From: Hahella sp. CCB-MM4
GTDB taxonomy: Bacteria > Pseudomonadota > Gammaproteobacteria > Pseudomonadales > Oleiphilaceae
Assembly (NCBI RefSeq): GCF_002260525.1
Contig: NZ_MRYI01000023.1
Location: forward strand, 29,128-93,127
Length of the DNA: 64,000 nt
Reading direction: 5' to 3'
Shown here: positions 43,642-52,377 of the stretch, piece by piece
Layout: every line of letters starts with the position of its first letter
Numbering within the stretch: the stretch's first letter is position 1
Program-made: the position numbers and the translations under genes
The notes under the pieces: generated by a model
Told to the model about the DNA's origin: nothing
Database searches by the model: none
Seen by the model: only the letters and a program-made list of their open reading frames with translations

Positions 43642-44373
43642 TCAGTACCAGCGGCGGCCATGCAAAATCATTTCGTGATAGGCATCGGTCAGCTTTCTAA
43701 CCACCTTTTTATCGGTGTTTTTATTAAGAGCCAGGTACAGCTCAATGTAGGAATCAAGACGGTAGACTTCCATGATCTCTGGATAGCCCGACTCAAACGC
43801 CAACTTGAAAGAACTACCCCGGGTCGTAGCCCAGATGTCAATCAGGTCATAGTTCAGGCGGTAAGGATTTACGTAATCCTCTTTCTCCGTCCGCACCGCT
43901 ATTCCTTTTTCTTGCAGGAACTTTGTCACGGGCGAATTGCGATGACCGCCGATTTTTAATCCACGCAAGTCATTCAAACTGTCTACGCGCACATCGCTGT
44001 CACGCTTGGCGTAAAACGCCCAGTAATCCCGGGCAATCGGCCCGATCCATAGATAATCATTGGATAATTCGGCATCCTTGCTAGCCGCAAGATAGCCGGT
44101 ATTGGCCTTTGCTTTGGCGCGTTCAAGCCCGACTGTCAGATTGCGCAGCTTAAGTTCGTAATTGACACTGGCTGCCTGAAAAATATCTTTAACCATCTGT
44201 ACGGCTGTGCCCGTGACATATTCGGCTCGATGCTCCCATTCATTGCCACGAGTGCTGTAGCTGAACATACCGTTGGTATTGGTATACAGAACAACTTCGC
44301 TATTTCCCGCCCATACTGTTCTTACTGACATTAACAGGGCGATTCCACAACATATAACGAGATACTTAAACAT
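43642..44373 (-). CDS. Periplasmic solute-binding protein-like (SBP_bac_3)
   Basis: 243 residues with signal peptide (core YLVICCGIALLMSVRTVW, cleavage near WAG). The body is a short family-3 solute-binding fold: TGTAVQMVKDIFQAASV in lobe 1, GPIARDYWAFYAKRDSDV, then the inter-lobe SLNDLRGLKIGGHRNSP and FKLAFESGYPEIMEVYRLDS. No permease or ATPase gene is nearby, so it may be a free sensor or an orphan binding protein; amino acids are the usual ligands. The start is placed at 44373 (GAGG 9 nt away) rather than the closer ATG at 44379. Confidence 0.82.
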   Translation of the reverse strand: MFKYLVICCGIALLMSVRTVWAGNSEVVLYTNTNGMFSYSTRGNEWEHRAEYVTGTAVQMVKDIFQAASVNYELKLRNLTVGLERAKAKANTGYLAASKDAELSNDYLWIGPIARDYWAFYAKRDSDVRVDSLNDLRGLKIGGHRNSPVTKFLQEKGIAVRTEKEDYVNPYRLNYDLIDIWATTRGSSFKLAFESGYPEIMEVYRLDSYIELYLALNKNTDKKVVRKLTDAYHEMILHGRRWY

Positions 44374-44430
44374 GGTCATCTACCTCTACTTAGAGCACCG
44401 AAATTAACCTCAGGAAAACCCGGTACAATT

Positions 44431-44490
44431 AATTACGACACTGCACAACCAATTACGACACTGCACTATCGATTACGACATTGCACATTC
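44431..44490. repeat. Three 20-bp tandem repeats, intergenic
   Basis: Units at 44431, 44451 and 44471 share RATTACGACAYTGCACWAYC-type sequence. They lie between the SMP-30 gene stop (44502) and the binding-protein gene start, so possibly in the latter's promoter region. Confidence 0.85.
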
Positions 44491-44501
44491 GAACATCCCG
44501 A

Positions 44502-45410
44502 TCAAACGCAGGAAGGTTCAGGCGTTAGGTTGAAAGTTTCTTCGGCCTCGCCCGACACGCTGATATCTGCGCAGAGGGTTAATCCGGACCAGGGAGATTG
44601 GAACTGCTCATCCTTGTCCATGCCATAGTTGCCGGTGGTGACAAAGAGTTGTCTGAAGCCAGGTCCTCCGAAGGTGCATCGAGTGGCATGACGAACCGGC
44701 AGTTGAACTTCTTTTAGCAATGAGCCGACGGAGTTGTATATGCTTACAAGCCCCGCATCCCAATGGCAGACATACAGATAACCGAAACTATCGACCTTGA
44801 GCCCATCCGGCATCCCTTTATGCTCCGGAATAGTGATCAATACCCTCCTCTTCAAGATGTGTCGAAAGTCTGGAGCCAACGTGTATTCGATGACCTGGCG
44901 TTGAAACATGTTGCTCACATAAGCCCGACGCAGCTTGCGATTGAAGGCGATACCATTGGTTACAGAGAAACCGATGTCCAACTGAACGATCTTCAAACTG
45001 TCGTGCAGCATCAGATACAAGGAACCATCTGAGGCCTCCAGCTCCCTTTCATTCATGGAGCCAAACCAAAGGTCACCACATGGGCTGACTACACCGTCAT
45101 TCAACACCAGATCCAGCAGTCCACGGACCGGGTTACCGAGAAGCTTGAGCTGCCTGAATCTTTCATCACATCGAAAGATTCCCTCCTTCGTCACCAGAAT
45201 CCATGCGTCGGGTCCTGCGCTGGCAATTGCAGTGACAGGCACATCCATGCGATACCCTCTCACTTCTCCCTTAGTCAGATCTGATTGGTAAATACGGGCA
45301 TTGCCGGCATCCACCCACACCAAACTGGATTCGTTAACACACACCGGCGACTCACCGATCTCGCAGGGGTGACCCTTCAGTGCGCTAAACTCTGAAAATT
45401 GCGGAATCAT
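44502..45410 (-). CDS. SMP-30/gluconolactonase-like lactonase
   Basis: 302 residues, a six-bladed beta-propeller of the SMP-30/regucalcin family. Expected metal ligands are visible: Glu in CEIGESPV, Asn in VTNGIAFN and Asp in GMPDGLKVD. The family hydrolyses aldonolactones such as glucono- or arabinonolactone; the arabinose regulator in the window makes a pentonolactone plausible but nothing links them directly. No signal peptide. Start at the ATG at 45410 with GAGGA 7 nt upstream; a GTG directly before it is in frame. Confidence 0.88.
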   Translation of the reverse strand: MIPQFSEFSALKGHPCEIGESPVCVNESSLVWVDAGNARIYQSDLTKGEVRGYRMDVPVTAIASAGPDAWILVTKEGIFRCDERFRQLKLLGNPVRGLLDLVLNDGVVSPCGDLWFGSMNERELEASDGSLYLMLHDSLKIVQLDIGFSVTNGIAFNRKLRRAYVSNMFQRQVIEYTLAPDFRHILKRRVLITIPEHKGMPDGLKVDSFGYLYVCHWDAGLVSIYNSVGSLLKEVQLPVRHATRCTFGGPGFRQLFVTTGNYGMDKDEQFQSPWSGLTLCADISVSGEAEETFNLTPEPSCV

Positions 45411-45485
45411 CACTTAGTCCTCTATCTTAAAGAACTGCCAATAGAGCGGAATCAGTGGCCGATCATGACCACCGATAGGCAAAGG

Positions 45486-45536
45486 ATAAAAAGGGGGTGA
45501 ACACCCGATACTTAGGGGGTAAGTATCGGGGTCACC
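45486..45536 (-). terminator. Rho-independent terminator of the 1665-residue protein gene
   Basis: CCCGATACTT (45504-45513) pairs perfectly with AAGTATCGGG (45521-45530); an outer GGTGA/TCACC extends it. On the minus strand the stem is followed by CCCCCTTTTTATCC. The loop region (CTTAGGGGGTAA) resembles the sequence at the gene's stop codon, as if duplicated. Confidence 0.85.
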
Positions 45537-45539
45537 AAA

Positions 45540-45555
45540 CGTTGCTAAAGCAACG
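45540..45555. other. Small perfect hairpin next to the stop codon
   Basis: CGTTGC (45540-45545) pairs with GCAACG (45550-45555) around TAAA, directly before the terminator on the minus strand. It may help 3'-end protection. Confidence 0.5.
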
Positions 45556-45560
45556 AAACC

Positions 45561-48500
45561 TTAGGGGGTTAATCGGAATCGGGCATTGGCCCAGTCAGCG
45601 TGATCGCAGTTCCCACCATCACCACCGTCGTGCACGATTAATTTGACCTCAGTGGCTGAAGACGGGATCGGCACACTGATCCTTGCAGGGTTGTCAAATC
45701 CGGTGAGCACTTGACTCTCATAGACTGAGTTGCCATTTATCCTCACTTCAAACTTAACGGACCCTTCGCCGTATATTCTTCCTTTGACTTCATCGTCAAT
45801 GCCAATATCGGCAGAGAATTGGTTGTATTTTCCAGCATCAATGGTATAGGTCACTTCTGAGTAGCTATGTACACCTAATCCTTTTTCGTATTGAGTACCA
45901 CGGATTGTCAGGGGGCCCTCTTGTCCCTCTATTTTCTCACCATTGGAACGATTTTTTTCAATCGGTCCCCAGCCGTTTACACTTGAATCCTCCTGGAGAT
46001 CACTGACATATTCATACCTTTCTTCGGGAGCTGACGTCCTGAACAAACTGCCATCACCCGGGTCTTCCGGATGAATCCAGTTAGTACCGCCATCAGGGTC
46101 CATCGCAAAACCGATACCGGAAGTAGGGCCACTTAGGCCACTACCATTACTAATACGCAACTCAAAACGGTGCCAGCCGGGAGATAGCTTCAGATTCTCC
46201 TTCCATGTCTCGCTATTCCACTTGCCATCGTTTAAGACCTCATTTCCATCAATCAGAAGCAGGACTTTGTCATCCATATGCTCCTTGAAGGAAATATAGC
46301 CGTCCTCATCATAGATATAACCGCTGAAGATCTCAGTGGTATTTTGAGCAATATTATCCTCAGTTTCGCTCAAATCGACAGTGATAGCCGTTTTAGGATT
46401 CGCTGCGGTTTTGTTGAGGTTTCCGGAGACAGTCCCGTAATACAAACCTGGCTGGTCGGCATCAACCGACGGCAGACGTAGTTTGGCATCGGCCCAATCA
46501 GCGTGATCGTGACTATTCCCGTCACCGGCGTCTTCTACCACTAATATTAATTGATAATTACCAGGCTCGAGAGATACTTCAACTTTCTCAGCGCCATCCT
46601 TTCCAGTTAACTTATTAGTACTTTCGTACACCTTATTTGTTTCATCATCAACGTAGACTTTGAATATGACCGATCCATTGCTACTTACTTCATCATCAAC
46701 CCCTACATAGGCGGAGAACTGGTTGTATCCTTTTTTGGAAATGTCGTAGATTATTTTTGAGTATGCGTGAACACCCAGCCCCTTATCGTATTCAGTTCCA
46801 TTAATACGAATCTTATTTCCGCCAGCACCTTCGTCTCCGCTACCTCCATTGCTATGGTTTATCTGTATTGGTCCGTATCCATTTTCATCATCTGTCGGAT
46901 CGAGATCACTCAGGTACACATAGCTTGCCCCGGCTGGAGGACTCGGCACTTCCACGTCAGTGCCTTCGTACTCAATCTGTTCCAGGAAAGCGACCAAGCG
47001 AGCTCGATCAACAGCATCGGTGACCGTATGTTCAGAACCGGTCAACAGCACCTGATCCAATGTCTCAGCCTGGCCGTTATGGAAATAAGGAGCACTGCCG
47101 GCCAGTCCAATCAAGGTAGGTGTTTCGATAGCGTCCAAATTGCCACCACGCCGACTACCGGAAGATGCCTCAATGGTACCTACGTCATGAAATGAATTGT
47201 CGGTATAGAACGGACCCGAGTGACAGCTCTGGCAGCCCTTGGAGCTGAAAAGTTGTTTACCTCGTTGAGCCTCCGATGTCAGTGAACCATCTTGGTTACG
47301 ATAGGGGCTGCGAGGATACTTATTGAGACTACTGACATAAAAGGCCAGATTATCCAGATCACTATTAAGACCGGCTTTGGGATTGCCCAGTGGATCAGAA
47401 GTCTCATTGAACTCTGCATCACTGAGAAATCCTACACCGCCGAATCCGGATCGGATGTCATTCTCGAAATCCTGAATTTCATCGAAGTTGGCGGTCCAGT
47501 GAACGTTCCCGTTACCCATTCCCCGACGCCCAAGTAGACTGATGCTGTTACGCAGACCTTCCCCGCGTTGAGTGAAATCCCAAACCCGGCCGTCAGAATC
47601 TCCTCCCGTATGACAGCTGGCACAGGATAGGTAACCATCACTGGACATACGTGGATCCACCGCGTTATAGAAGATTTTCTTGCCAGCCAACACTCTGGAA
47701 TTAAGCTTTTCATTAGCCACGGTGGGGAATTCTTTTAAGCGGGTTATCTGACTATCTCCCAGCTCAAGGTCGCTGACATCGAATACGGTGATTGTGCGTG
47801 ACAGGAAGCCATGTACAAACAGGAAATCCCCCGCACGTACCAGCCCACGGGGAGCGTCTCCGACCGTAACAATCTCATTAACCCGGTTGTTGGTATAGGC
47901 ATCCCGGACTTCGACACTGTTCTGCCCTTCCATTGCCACGTAAACATAGTCACCCAACGCGCTGAAAACCACTGACTTAGGCTGCGCCCGATTGTCGAAA
48001 TCCAACTGTTTCTGCCGCACTTCCAGACCAGTTTGCAGGTCTATCTGGGAGACAATGGCTCTAACAGTTGTCTCGAAAGTTAAGTCTTGATCTTCATTGT
48101 ATGCCCCTCGATCGACATTCGCTTTGTTTGAAGGCACCCAGGCAGTGCGACCATCAGGAGCTATCGTGACAGAGTTCAAATAGTTTGGAATACCTCGACT
48201 ACGATCCGGCCCATCAAAGGTCTCGGTATCCTTTGCCAAAATAATGGGATCCGCATATCCCATATTATTGATATCCACCTTCACTACCTCAGCGTGATCC
48301 TGTGGAGAAACAAAGCGGGTCACCAGCGCATAGCCGGAGTTGTAGTCCACGGCAATTCCACGAGCATGCAATCCAACATCCGCCCGGTCGATTATTCTGT
48401 GGCTCGAGGGGTCCAGTTTCAATAATTCTCCGGTGGCCTGCAGAGTCACGAGCGCAGCCGTCTGGTCAGGTGAAAAAACAATGCCGTAAGGTTGTGAGGC

Positions 48501-50558
48501 CCGGGGCAAGGCTATCTCCCCCCGAATACTGCCCTGTTCGGGATCCAATATAGTGATACTGCTGCTGTCCTGGTTCACCACCCAGATATCGCCATTAGGA
48601 GCTTCTGCCAGCGTCCTGGGACGTTCACCCACATCAACTATCCATTCCTTGTCAAAAGGCGAGGTGGCCGACATTGCACTGACGGAGTTGTTATCTTCAT
48701 TCACTGCAATCACTCGATAACCTGCATGAATGAGGGTGGATGAAGTAACAGGACGAGTGGGTGTGGCGGGTTGATATATCGTTACACGAGTACTCTTACT
48801 GCTCTCCAAGCCGGATTCACGCACAGTCACTGCTGGATTCCAGTGGCCTGGCTTGGTATAGGTATGGCTGACAATGGAGCCTTCTGAAAAGGGCGAGCCG
48901 TCGCCAAAGTCCCAGGAGTACTCGACTGTACCGCCGTCGATGGGGGCAGCATTTGCTCTGAGCGTGATCGTTTGTCCCAATGCCGAGGTTCGCGGTACCT
49001 GAATACTGATATCGTGCTCTGTAACATCACCAGTGGAAAAGCTGAATGAGTACTCCGACTGAGCATTACCGGCAAAATCCTGAATCCCATTCAGCGTTAC
49101 CTCATAAATCTGATTGGGCTCCAGTTCTTGTTTCGGGCTGAAATGTACAAATCCCAGATTGACGCTATAAAGACCTGGCAGGGGAGTTGTTTCGCCCTTT
49201 CGTGTCACTTTAAAGGTATTGCTGTTGACAGATTCCATCAGGATAGAGTCTGAGAATGCGATGCCTATGCGAGAACTTAGCGGGACTTTGACCTCACTCT
49301 TACCCGGTACTGTTCTGTGGACTTGAGGAGGCAAAGTATCCGGCTCAGTTTGCTGAGCAATCAGAGCGCTGCCTGATCCATGATCGTTACCCACCCAAAC
49401 CAAATTACCCATTGGGAAAACCTGACCGTGATCGGAATGGCTAAGGTCGTGGACATCAAGTGACCCAGTCCCCAATCGGGTGATGTTATCCAGGTCGCCA
49501 ATATCAAGGACCGCAATGTCTTCCTGGTTGCCGAGAAGCAGCCGGTCATCCTGAAGATTGCAATATAAATTGACAAATCCACTATGGTCTTCATTAACAA
49601 GCGCCATTGGGTTAGTCGTAGTGTCATAGATTCTCAATGGGTTACCGTATGACCGGGCTCCAAAATACGCTCTTTTGCCGTCCCAACAGGAGGAATAATA
49701 CTTATCAGGCAAGCTGGACACTGATTTGGTCAGCGTCGGGTTGACAGGATTACTGATATCAAGAATGGAGAAGCCATCGGTCGTTTCCATGCTGGACAGA
49801 TACAGCTCATTCCCCAATGCAAAAACAGGCCCGATATTGAAACCGCCCAGTTCATTTTTTGGTATCGTTTTGACTACAATGGGGTTGTGAACATCGCTCG
49901 TATCAACAATCGTCAAACCATCAGGACCACGACTAACGTAAAGATATGGCGCCTGCCAGAAAAGCTGCCAGGAAACACGAGTGTAGTCTCCATAATTCAC
50001 GTTATCGATTCTGAGCCTGCTGTCCTGAACCGGATTCTCCACATCACTCCAATCCCAAATTTCTATCCCTCTTCCGGTTTGAATTGCCACCAGATTATTC
50101 TCAGCGAGGCCTATTGAATGCGGCTCCCGGAATTCAGCCGTACGTAAGTCGTTGCCGGTTCGGTATTCGGAGGTGTTGTCTGGTTCATAAACTCGTTTCA
50201 CGAGTTCAAGATTTCGAGGATTTGAAGCATCCAGGGCAATCCAGCCTCCAGGTCCACGACCACTATCAGGAGCAAAGATGCCGATCAGATATCCATTGAC
50301 CATTGTGGCAACATTAACGCCGTAGTCTTTTCTATAGGGGTAATCTGGCGGTAGGAACCCCGAATCACTTCCGTCTTCAGCGTTGTCAACGGATGGAGAA
50401 ATCTGGGTAAATACCTCACCGGGGCTGTAACTCAGATTCCCCAGTCCCGGGCCTTGCGCAGATAATGCGCCGGTTGAACTCACCGTCATCGTACAAACCA
50501 GGCTCAAGCGTTTTAGCCATGGGGGTATGAGCGGCAAGCTGTAACTTGCAAGTTTCAT
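45561..50558 (-). CDS. Giant exported multidomain protein: beta-propellers, PKD, cytochrome-peroxidase-like, NPCBM and PA14-like domains
   Basis: 1665 residues. Signal peptide about 1-34. In order: an LVIVD-type beta-propeller (about 45-420); a Big_5-like Ig domain (about 420-520); a PKD domain (about 530-610; WDFGDGSPF); a YVTN-type propeller (about 620-960; DIWVVNQDSSSITILDPE); a cytochrome c peroxidase-like module (about 965-1205) with two haem motifs, CASCH (about 978) and CQSCH (about 1109), and PTLIGLAGSAPYFHNG; an NPCBM domain (about 1215-1365; YDKGLGVHAYS, DHADWADAKLRL); a PA14-like region (about 1370-1510); and a second NPCBM (about 1520-1665). NPCBM domains bind glycans. It suggests a surface or secreted redox protein with carbohydrate binding; no enzymatic role is established. 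Monocistronic, AGGTGG site before the ATG. Confidence 0.85.
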   Translation of the reverse strand: MKLASYSLPLIPPWLKRLSLVCTMTVSSTGALSAQGPGLGNLSYSPGEVFTQISPSVDNAEDGSDSGFLPPDYPYRKDYGVNVATMVNGYLIGIFAPDSGRGPGGWIALDASNPRNLELVKRVYEPDNTSEYRTGNDLRTAEFREPHSIGLAENNLVAIQTGRGIEIWDWSDVENPVQDSRLRIDNVNYGDYTRVSWQLFWQAPYLYVSRGPDGLTIVDTSDVHNPIVVKTIPKNELGGFNIGPVFALGNELYLSSMETTDGFSILDISNPVNPTLTKSVSSLPDKYYSSCWDGKRAYFGARSYGNPLRIYDTTTNPMALVNEDHSGFVNLYCNLQDDRLLLGNQEDIAVLDIGDLDNITRLGTGSLDVHDLSHSDHGQVFPMGNLVWVGNDHGSGSALIAQQTEPDTLPPQVHRTVPGKSEVKVPLSSRIGIAFSDSILMESVNSNTFKVTRKGETTPLPGLYSVNLGFVHFSPKQELEPNQIYEVTLNGIQDFAGNAQSEYSFSFSTGDVTEHDISIQVPRTSALGQTITLRANAAPIDGGTVEYSWDFGDGSPFSEGSIVSHTYTKPGHWNPAVTVRESGLESSKSTRVTIYQPATPTRPVTSSTLIHAGYRVIAVNEDNNSVSAMSATSPFDKEWIVDVGERPRTLAEAPNGDIWVVNQDSSSITILDPEQGSIRGEIALPRASQPYGIVFSPDQTAALVTLQATGELLKLDPSSHRIIDRADVGLHARGIAVDYNSGYALVTRFVSPQDHAEVVKVDINNMGYADPIILAKDTETFDGPDRSRGIPNYLNSVTIAPDGRTAWVPSNKANVDRGAYNEDQDLTFETTVRAIVSQIDLQTGLEVRQKQLDFDNRAQPKSVVFSALGDYVYVAMEGQNSVEVRDAYTNNRVNEIVTVGDAPRGLVRAGDFLFVHGFLSRTITVFDVSDLELGDSQITRLKEFPTVANEKLNSRVLAGKKIFYNAVDPRMSSDGYLSCASCHTGGDSDGRVWDFTQRGEGLRNSISLLGRRGMGNGNVHWTANFDEIQDFENDIRSGFGGVGFLSDAEFNETSDPLGNPKAGLNSDLDNLAFYVSSLNKYPRSPYRNQDGSLTSEAQRGKQLFSSKGCQSCHSGPFYTDNSFHDVGTIEASSGSRRGGNLDAIETPTLIGLAGSAPYFHNGQAETLDQVLLTGSEHTVTDAVDRARLVAFLEQIEYEGTDVEVPSPPAGASYVYLSDLDPTDDENGYGPIQINHSNGGSGDEGAGGNKIRINGTEYDKGLGVHAYSKIIYDISKKGYNQFSAYVGVDDEVSSNGSVIFKVYVDDETNKVYESTNKLTGKDGAEKVEVSLEPGNYQLILVVEDAGDGNSHDHADWADAKLRLPSVDADQPGLYYGTVSGNLNKTAANPKTAITVDLSETEDNIAQNTTEIFSGYIYDEDGYISFKEHMDDKVLLLIDGNEVLNDGKWNSETWKENLKLSPGWHRFELRISNGSGLSGPTSGIGFAMDPDGGTNWIHPEDPGDGSLFRTSAPEERYEYVSDLQEDSSVNGWGPIEKNRSNGEKIEGQEGPLTIRGTQYEKGLGVHSYSEVTYTIDAGKYNQFSADIGIDDEVKGRIYGEGSVKFEVRINGNSVYESQVLTGFDNPARISVPIPSSATEVKLIVHDGGDGGNCDHADWANARFRLTP

Positions 50559-50809
50559 TGTTCACCACCTTGTCATTGTTGTTAAGTATTGTTCTGACAG
50601 CTAACGTGAAAACATCTGTCATGGCCCTTTGTTCTGGCTATAGACCATGGCAGCGTTGACCCTCCCTGCTTGGGTCAATCCTTGATGTTACTTTCCCTCC
50701 TGGGTGATTCCCTTTAGTGTTGTGGTTTGAATCAGGAGCATCGATAAGATGCCCCTACCCCTGCACACCAGCCTTCAAACAGCGCTGGTCGTGATTCCTT
50801 TCCGGGTTA
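50559..50809. promoter_or_regulatory. Upstream region of the giant-protein gene with palindrome
   Basis: With the repeats that follow, this forms a 322-bp gap. No gene is seen. TTGACCC (50656-50662) and GGGTCAA (50672-50678) form a perfect 7-bp inverted repeat with 9-bp spacer about 100 bp upstream of the start codon, a possible operator. Confidence 0.45.
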
Positions 50810-50894
50810 TTCTTATTTCATGGTTGCTCTTATTTCATGAACGCTCTTATTTCATGAACGCTCTTATTTCATGATCGTTCTTACTTCATGGTCG
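50810..50894. repeat. Five 17-bp tandem repeats copying the 3' end of the second MMSDH gene
   Basis: Units at 50810, 50827, 50844, 50861 and 50878 (YTCTTAYTTCATGRWYG). The last overlaps the final codons and stop of the dehydrogenase gene; on the coding strand each unit carries ATGAARTAA. The other four are tandem copies beyond the stop. Confidence 0.9.
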
Positions 50895-52377
50895 GCATGA
50901 CAAAGTCTGCCGCTACCCGTCCTGCATCCGGCCATCGGGTGGTCACTGTCTTCATGCGGGTAAAGAAGCGCACGCCGTCGGGTCCATGCATGTGCAAGGG
51001 GCCGAACAGGGAGCGTTTCCATCCGCCAAAACAATGAAACGCCATAGGCACTGGAATGGGGATATTCACTCCTACCATGCCGACCTGGATCTGGTCGGTA
51101 TATTCGCGGCTACAGGCTCCATCACGGGTAAAGATGGAAGTCCCGTTACCGAATTCGTGTGCATTGACCAGATCGATCGCTTCCTGAAGACTGCTGACCC
51201 GTACCACGCACAAAACAGGTCCGAATATTTCCTCCTTGTAGATCTTCATGTCCGACGTCACCTGGTCAAACAGGGTTCCTCCGAGAAAGAATCCATTGGA
51301 GGTGTACGCCAGGGGATGGTCCCGGCCATCGATAATGAGATGCGCCCCCTCCTCTACACCGCTTTGGATATAGGAAGCGACCCGGTCCCGGTGTTCTCCC
51401 GTGACCAGTGGGCCCATGTCATTTTCAGGCTGCTCATCATAGCCGGGGCCGACATTCAATTTGTCCAGGGCTGCGGAGAGCTTATTGACAACCTGGTCGG
51501 CCGTTTCATCGCCCACGACGACCGCAACCGAGATAGCCATACAGCGTTCCCCGGCTGATCCATAGGCGGCACCCATCAGAGCGTTGGTCACCTGATCAAG
51601 ATCGGCATCCGGCATAATCACCATGTGATTCTTGGCGCCTCCCAGTGCCTGAACCCGTTTGCCATAGTGGCTGCCCGTGCTGTAGACATACTCTGCAATA
51701 GGCGTGGACCCCACAAAGCTGACGGCTTGCACCAGAGGGTGAAACAAAATCTCATCGACAGATTCTTTGTCTCCCTGAACCACATTGAACACACCTTCAG
51801 GCAGCCCCGCTTGCTGAAGCAGTTGAGCAAGCTTCAATGACAGAGTGGGATTCTTTTCCGACGGCTTAAGTACAAAGGTATTCCCCGTAGCAAGCGCCAG
51901 TGGGAACATCCACATGGGAACCATGGCTGGAAAGTTGAAAGGGGTAATGCCGGCACACACGCCCAAAGGCATCATCATGGAGTGAGAATCGATTCTGCTG
52001 CCCACATCCCGACTGTGTTCACCTTTCTGCAGGTGAGGAATGCCGCAGGCAAATTCAACCACTTCCAGGCCGCGAATCAATTCCCCTTTGGCATCGCTAA
52101 ACACCTTGCCGTGCTCCACAGTGATCAGCGTCGCCAGGGTATCCAGATTTTCTTCCACCAGCGCTTTAAAGCGGAATAGTATCCTTGAGCGATTTAACGG
52201 GGTGACCTTCGACCAGGTTTGAAATGCCTGATGGGCCACTTCAATAGCCTGTGCCGTTTCCTCTGCAGTAGAAAGAACAACCTGATCCAGTTCCTCACCG
52301 GTGGCAGGGTTAGTAACGCGAGCTAGATTTTCTGAATTTGAAAGGAGGAAATCTCCTCCTACAAAATTACCGATCAT
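50881..52377 (-). CDS. mmsA: Methylmalonate-semialdehyde dehydrogenase-type aldehyde dehydrogenase, second copy
   Basis: 498 residues, closely related to the iolA product at 16952 (shared HGKVFSDAKGELIRGLEVVE, FVGSTPIAEYVYSTG and the catalytic Cys in SAGERCMAIS). It belongs to the CoA-acylating MMSDH branch of the aldehyde dehydrogenases. It overlaps the iron alcohol dehydrogenase gene by 4 bp (ATGA), so it belongs to the second catabolic array. The likely substrate is a malonate- or methylmalonate-semialdehyde-like aldehyde from that pathway; a plain duplication of iolA function cannot be excluded. Confidence 0.88.
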   Translation of the reverse strand: MIGNFVGGDFLLSNSENLARVTNPATGEELDQVVLSTAEETAQAIEVAHQAFQTWSKVTPLNRSRILFRFKALVEENLDTLATLITVEHGKVFSDAKGELIRGLEVVEFACGIPHLQKGEHSRDVGSRIDSHSMMMPLGVCAGITPFNFPAMVPMWMFPLALATGNTFVLKPSEKNPTLSLKLAQLLQQAGLPEGVFNVVQGDKESVDEILFHPLVQAVSFVGSTPIAEYVYSTGSHYGKRVQALGGAKNHMVIMPDADLDQVTNALMGAAYGSAGERCMAISVAVVVGDETADQVVNKLSAALDKLNVGPGYDEQPENDMGPLVTGEHRDRVASYIQSGVEEGAHLIIDGRDHPLAYTSNGFFLGGTLFDQVTSDMKIYKEEIFGPVLCVVRVSSLQEAIDLVNAHEFGNGTSIFTRDGACSREYTDQIQVGMVGVNIPIPVPMAFHCFGGWKRSLFGPLHMHGPDGVRFFTRMKTVTTRWPDAGRVAADFVMPTMK

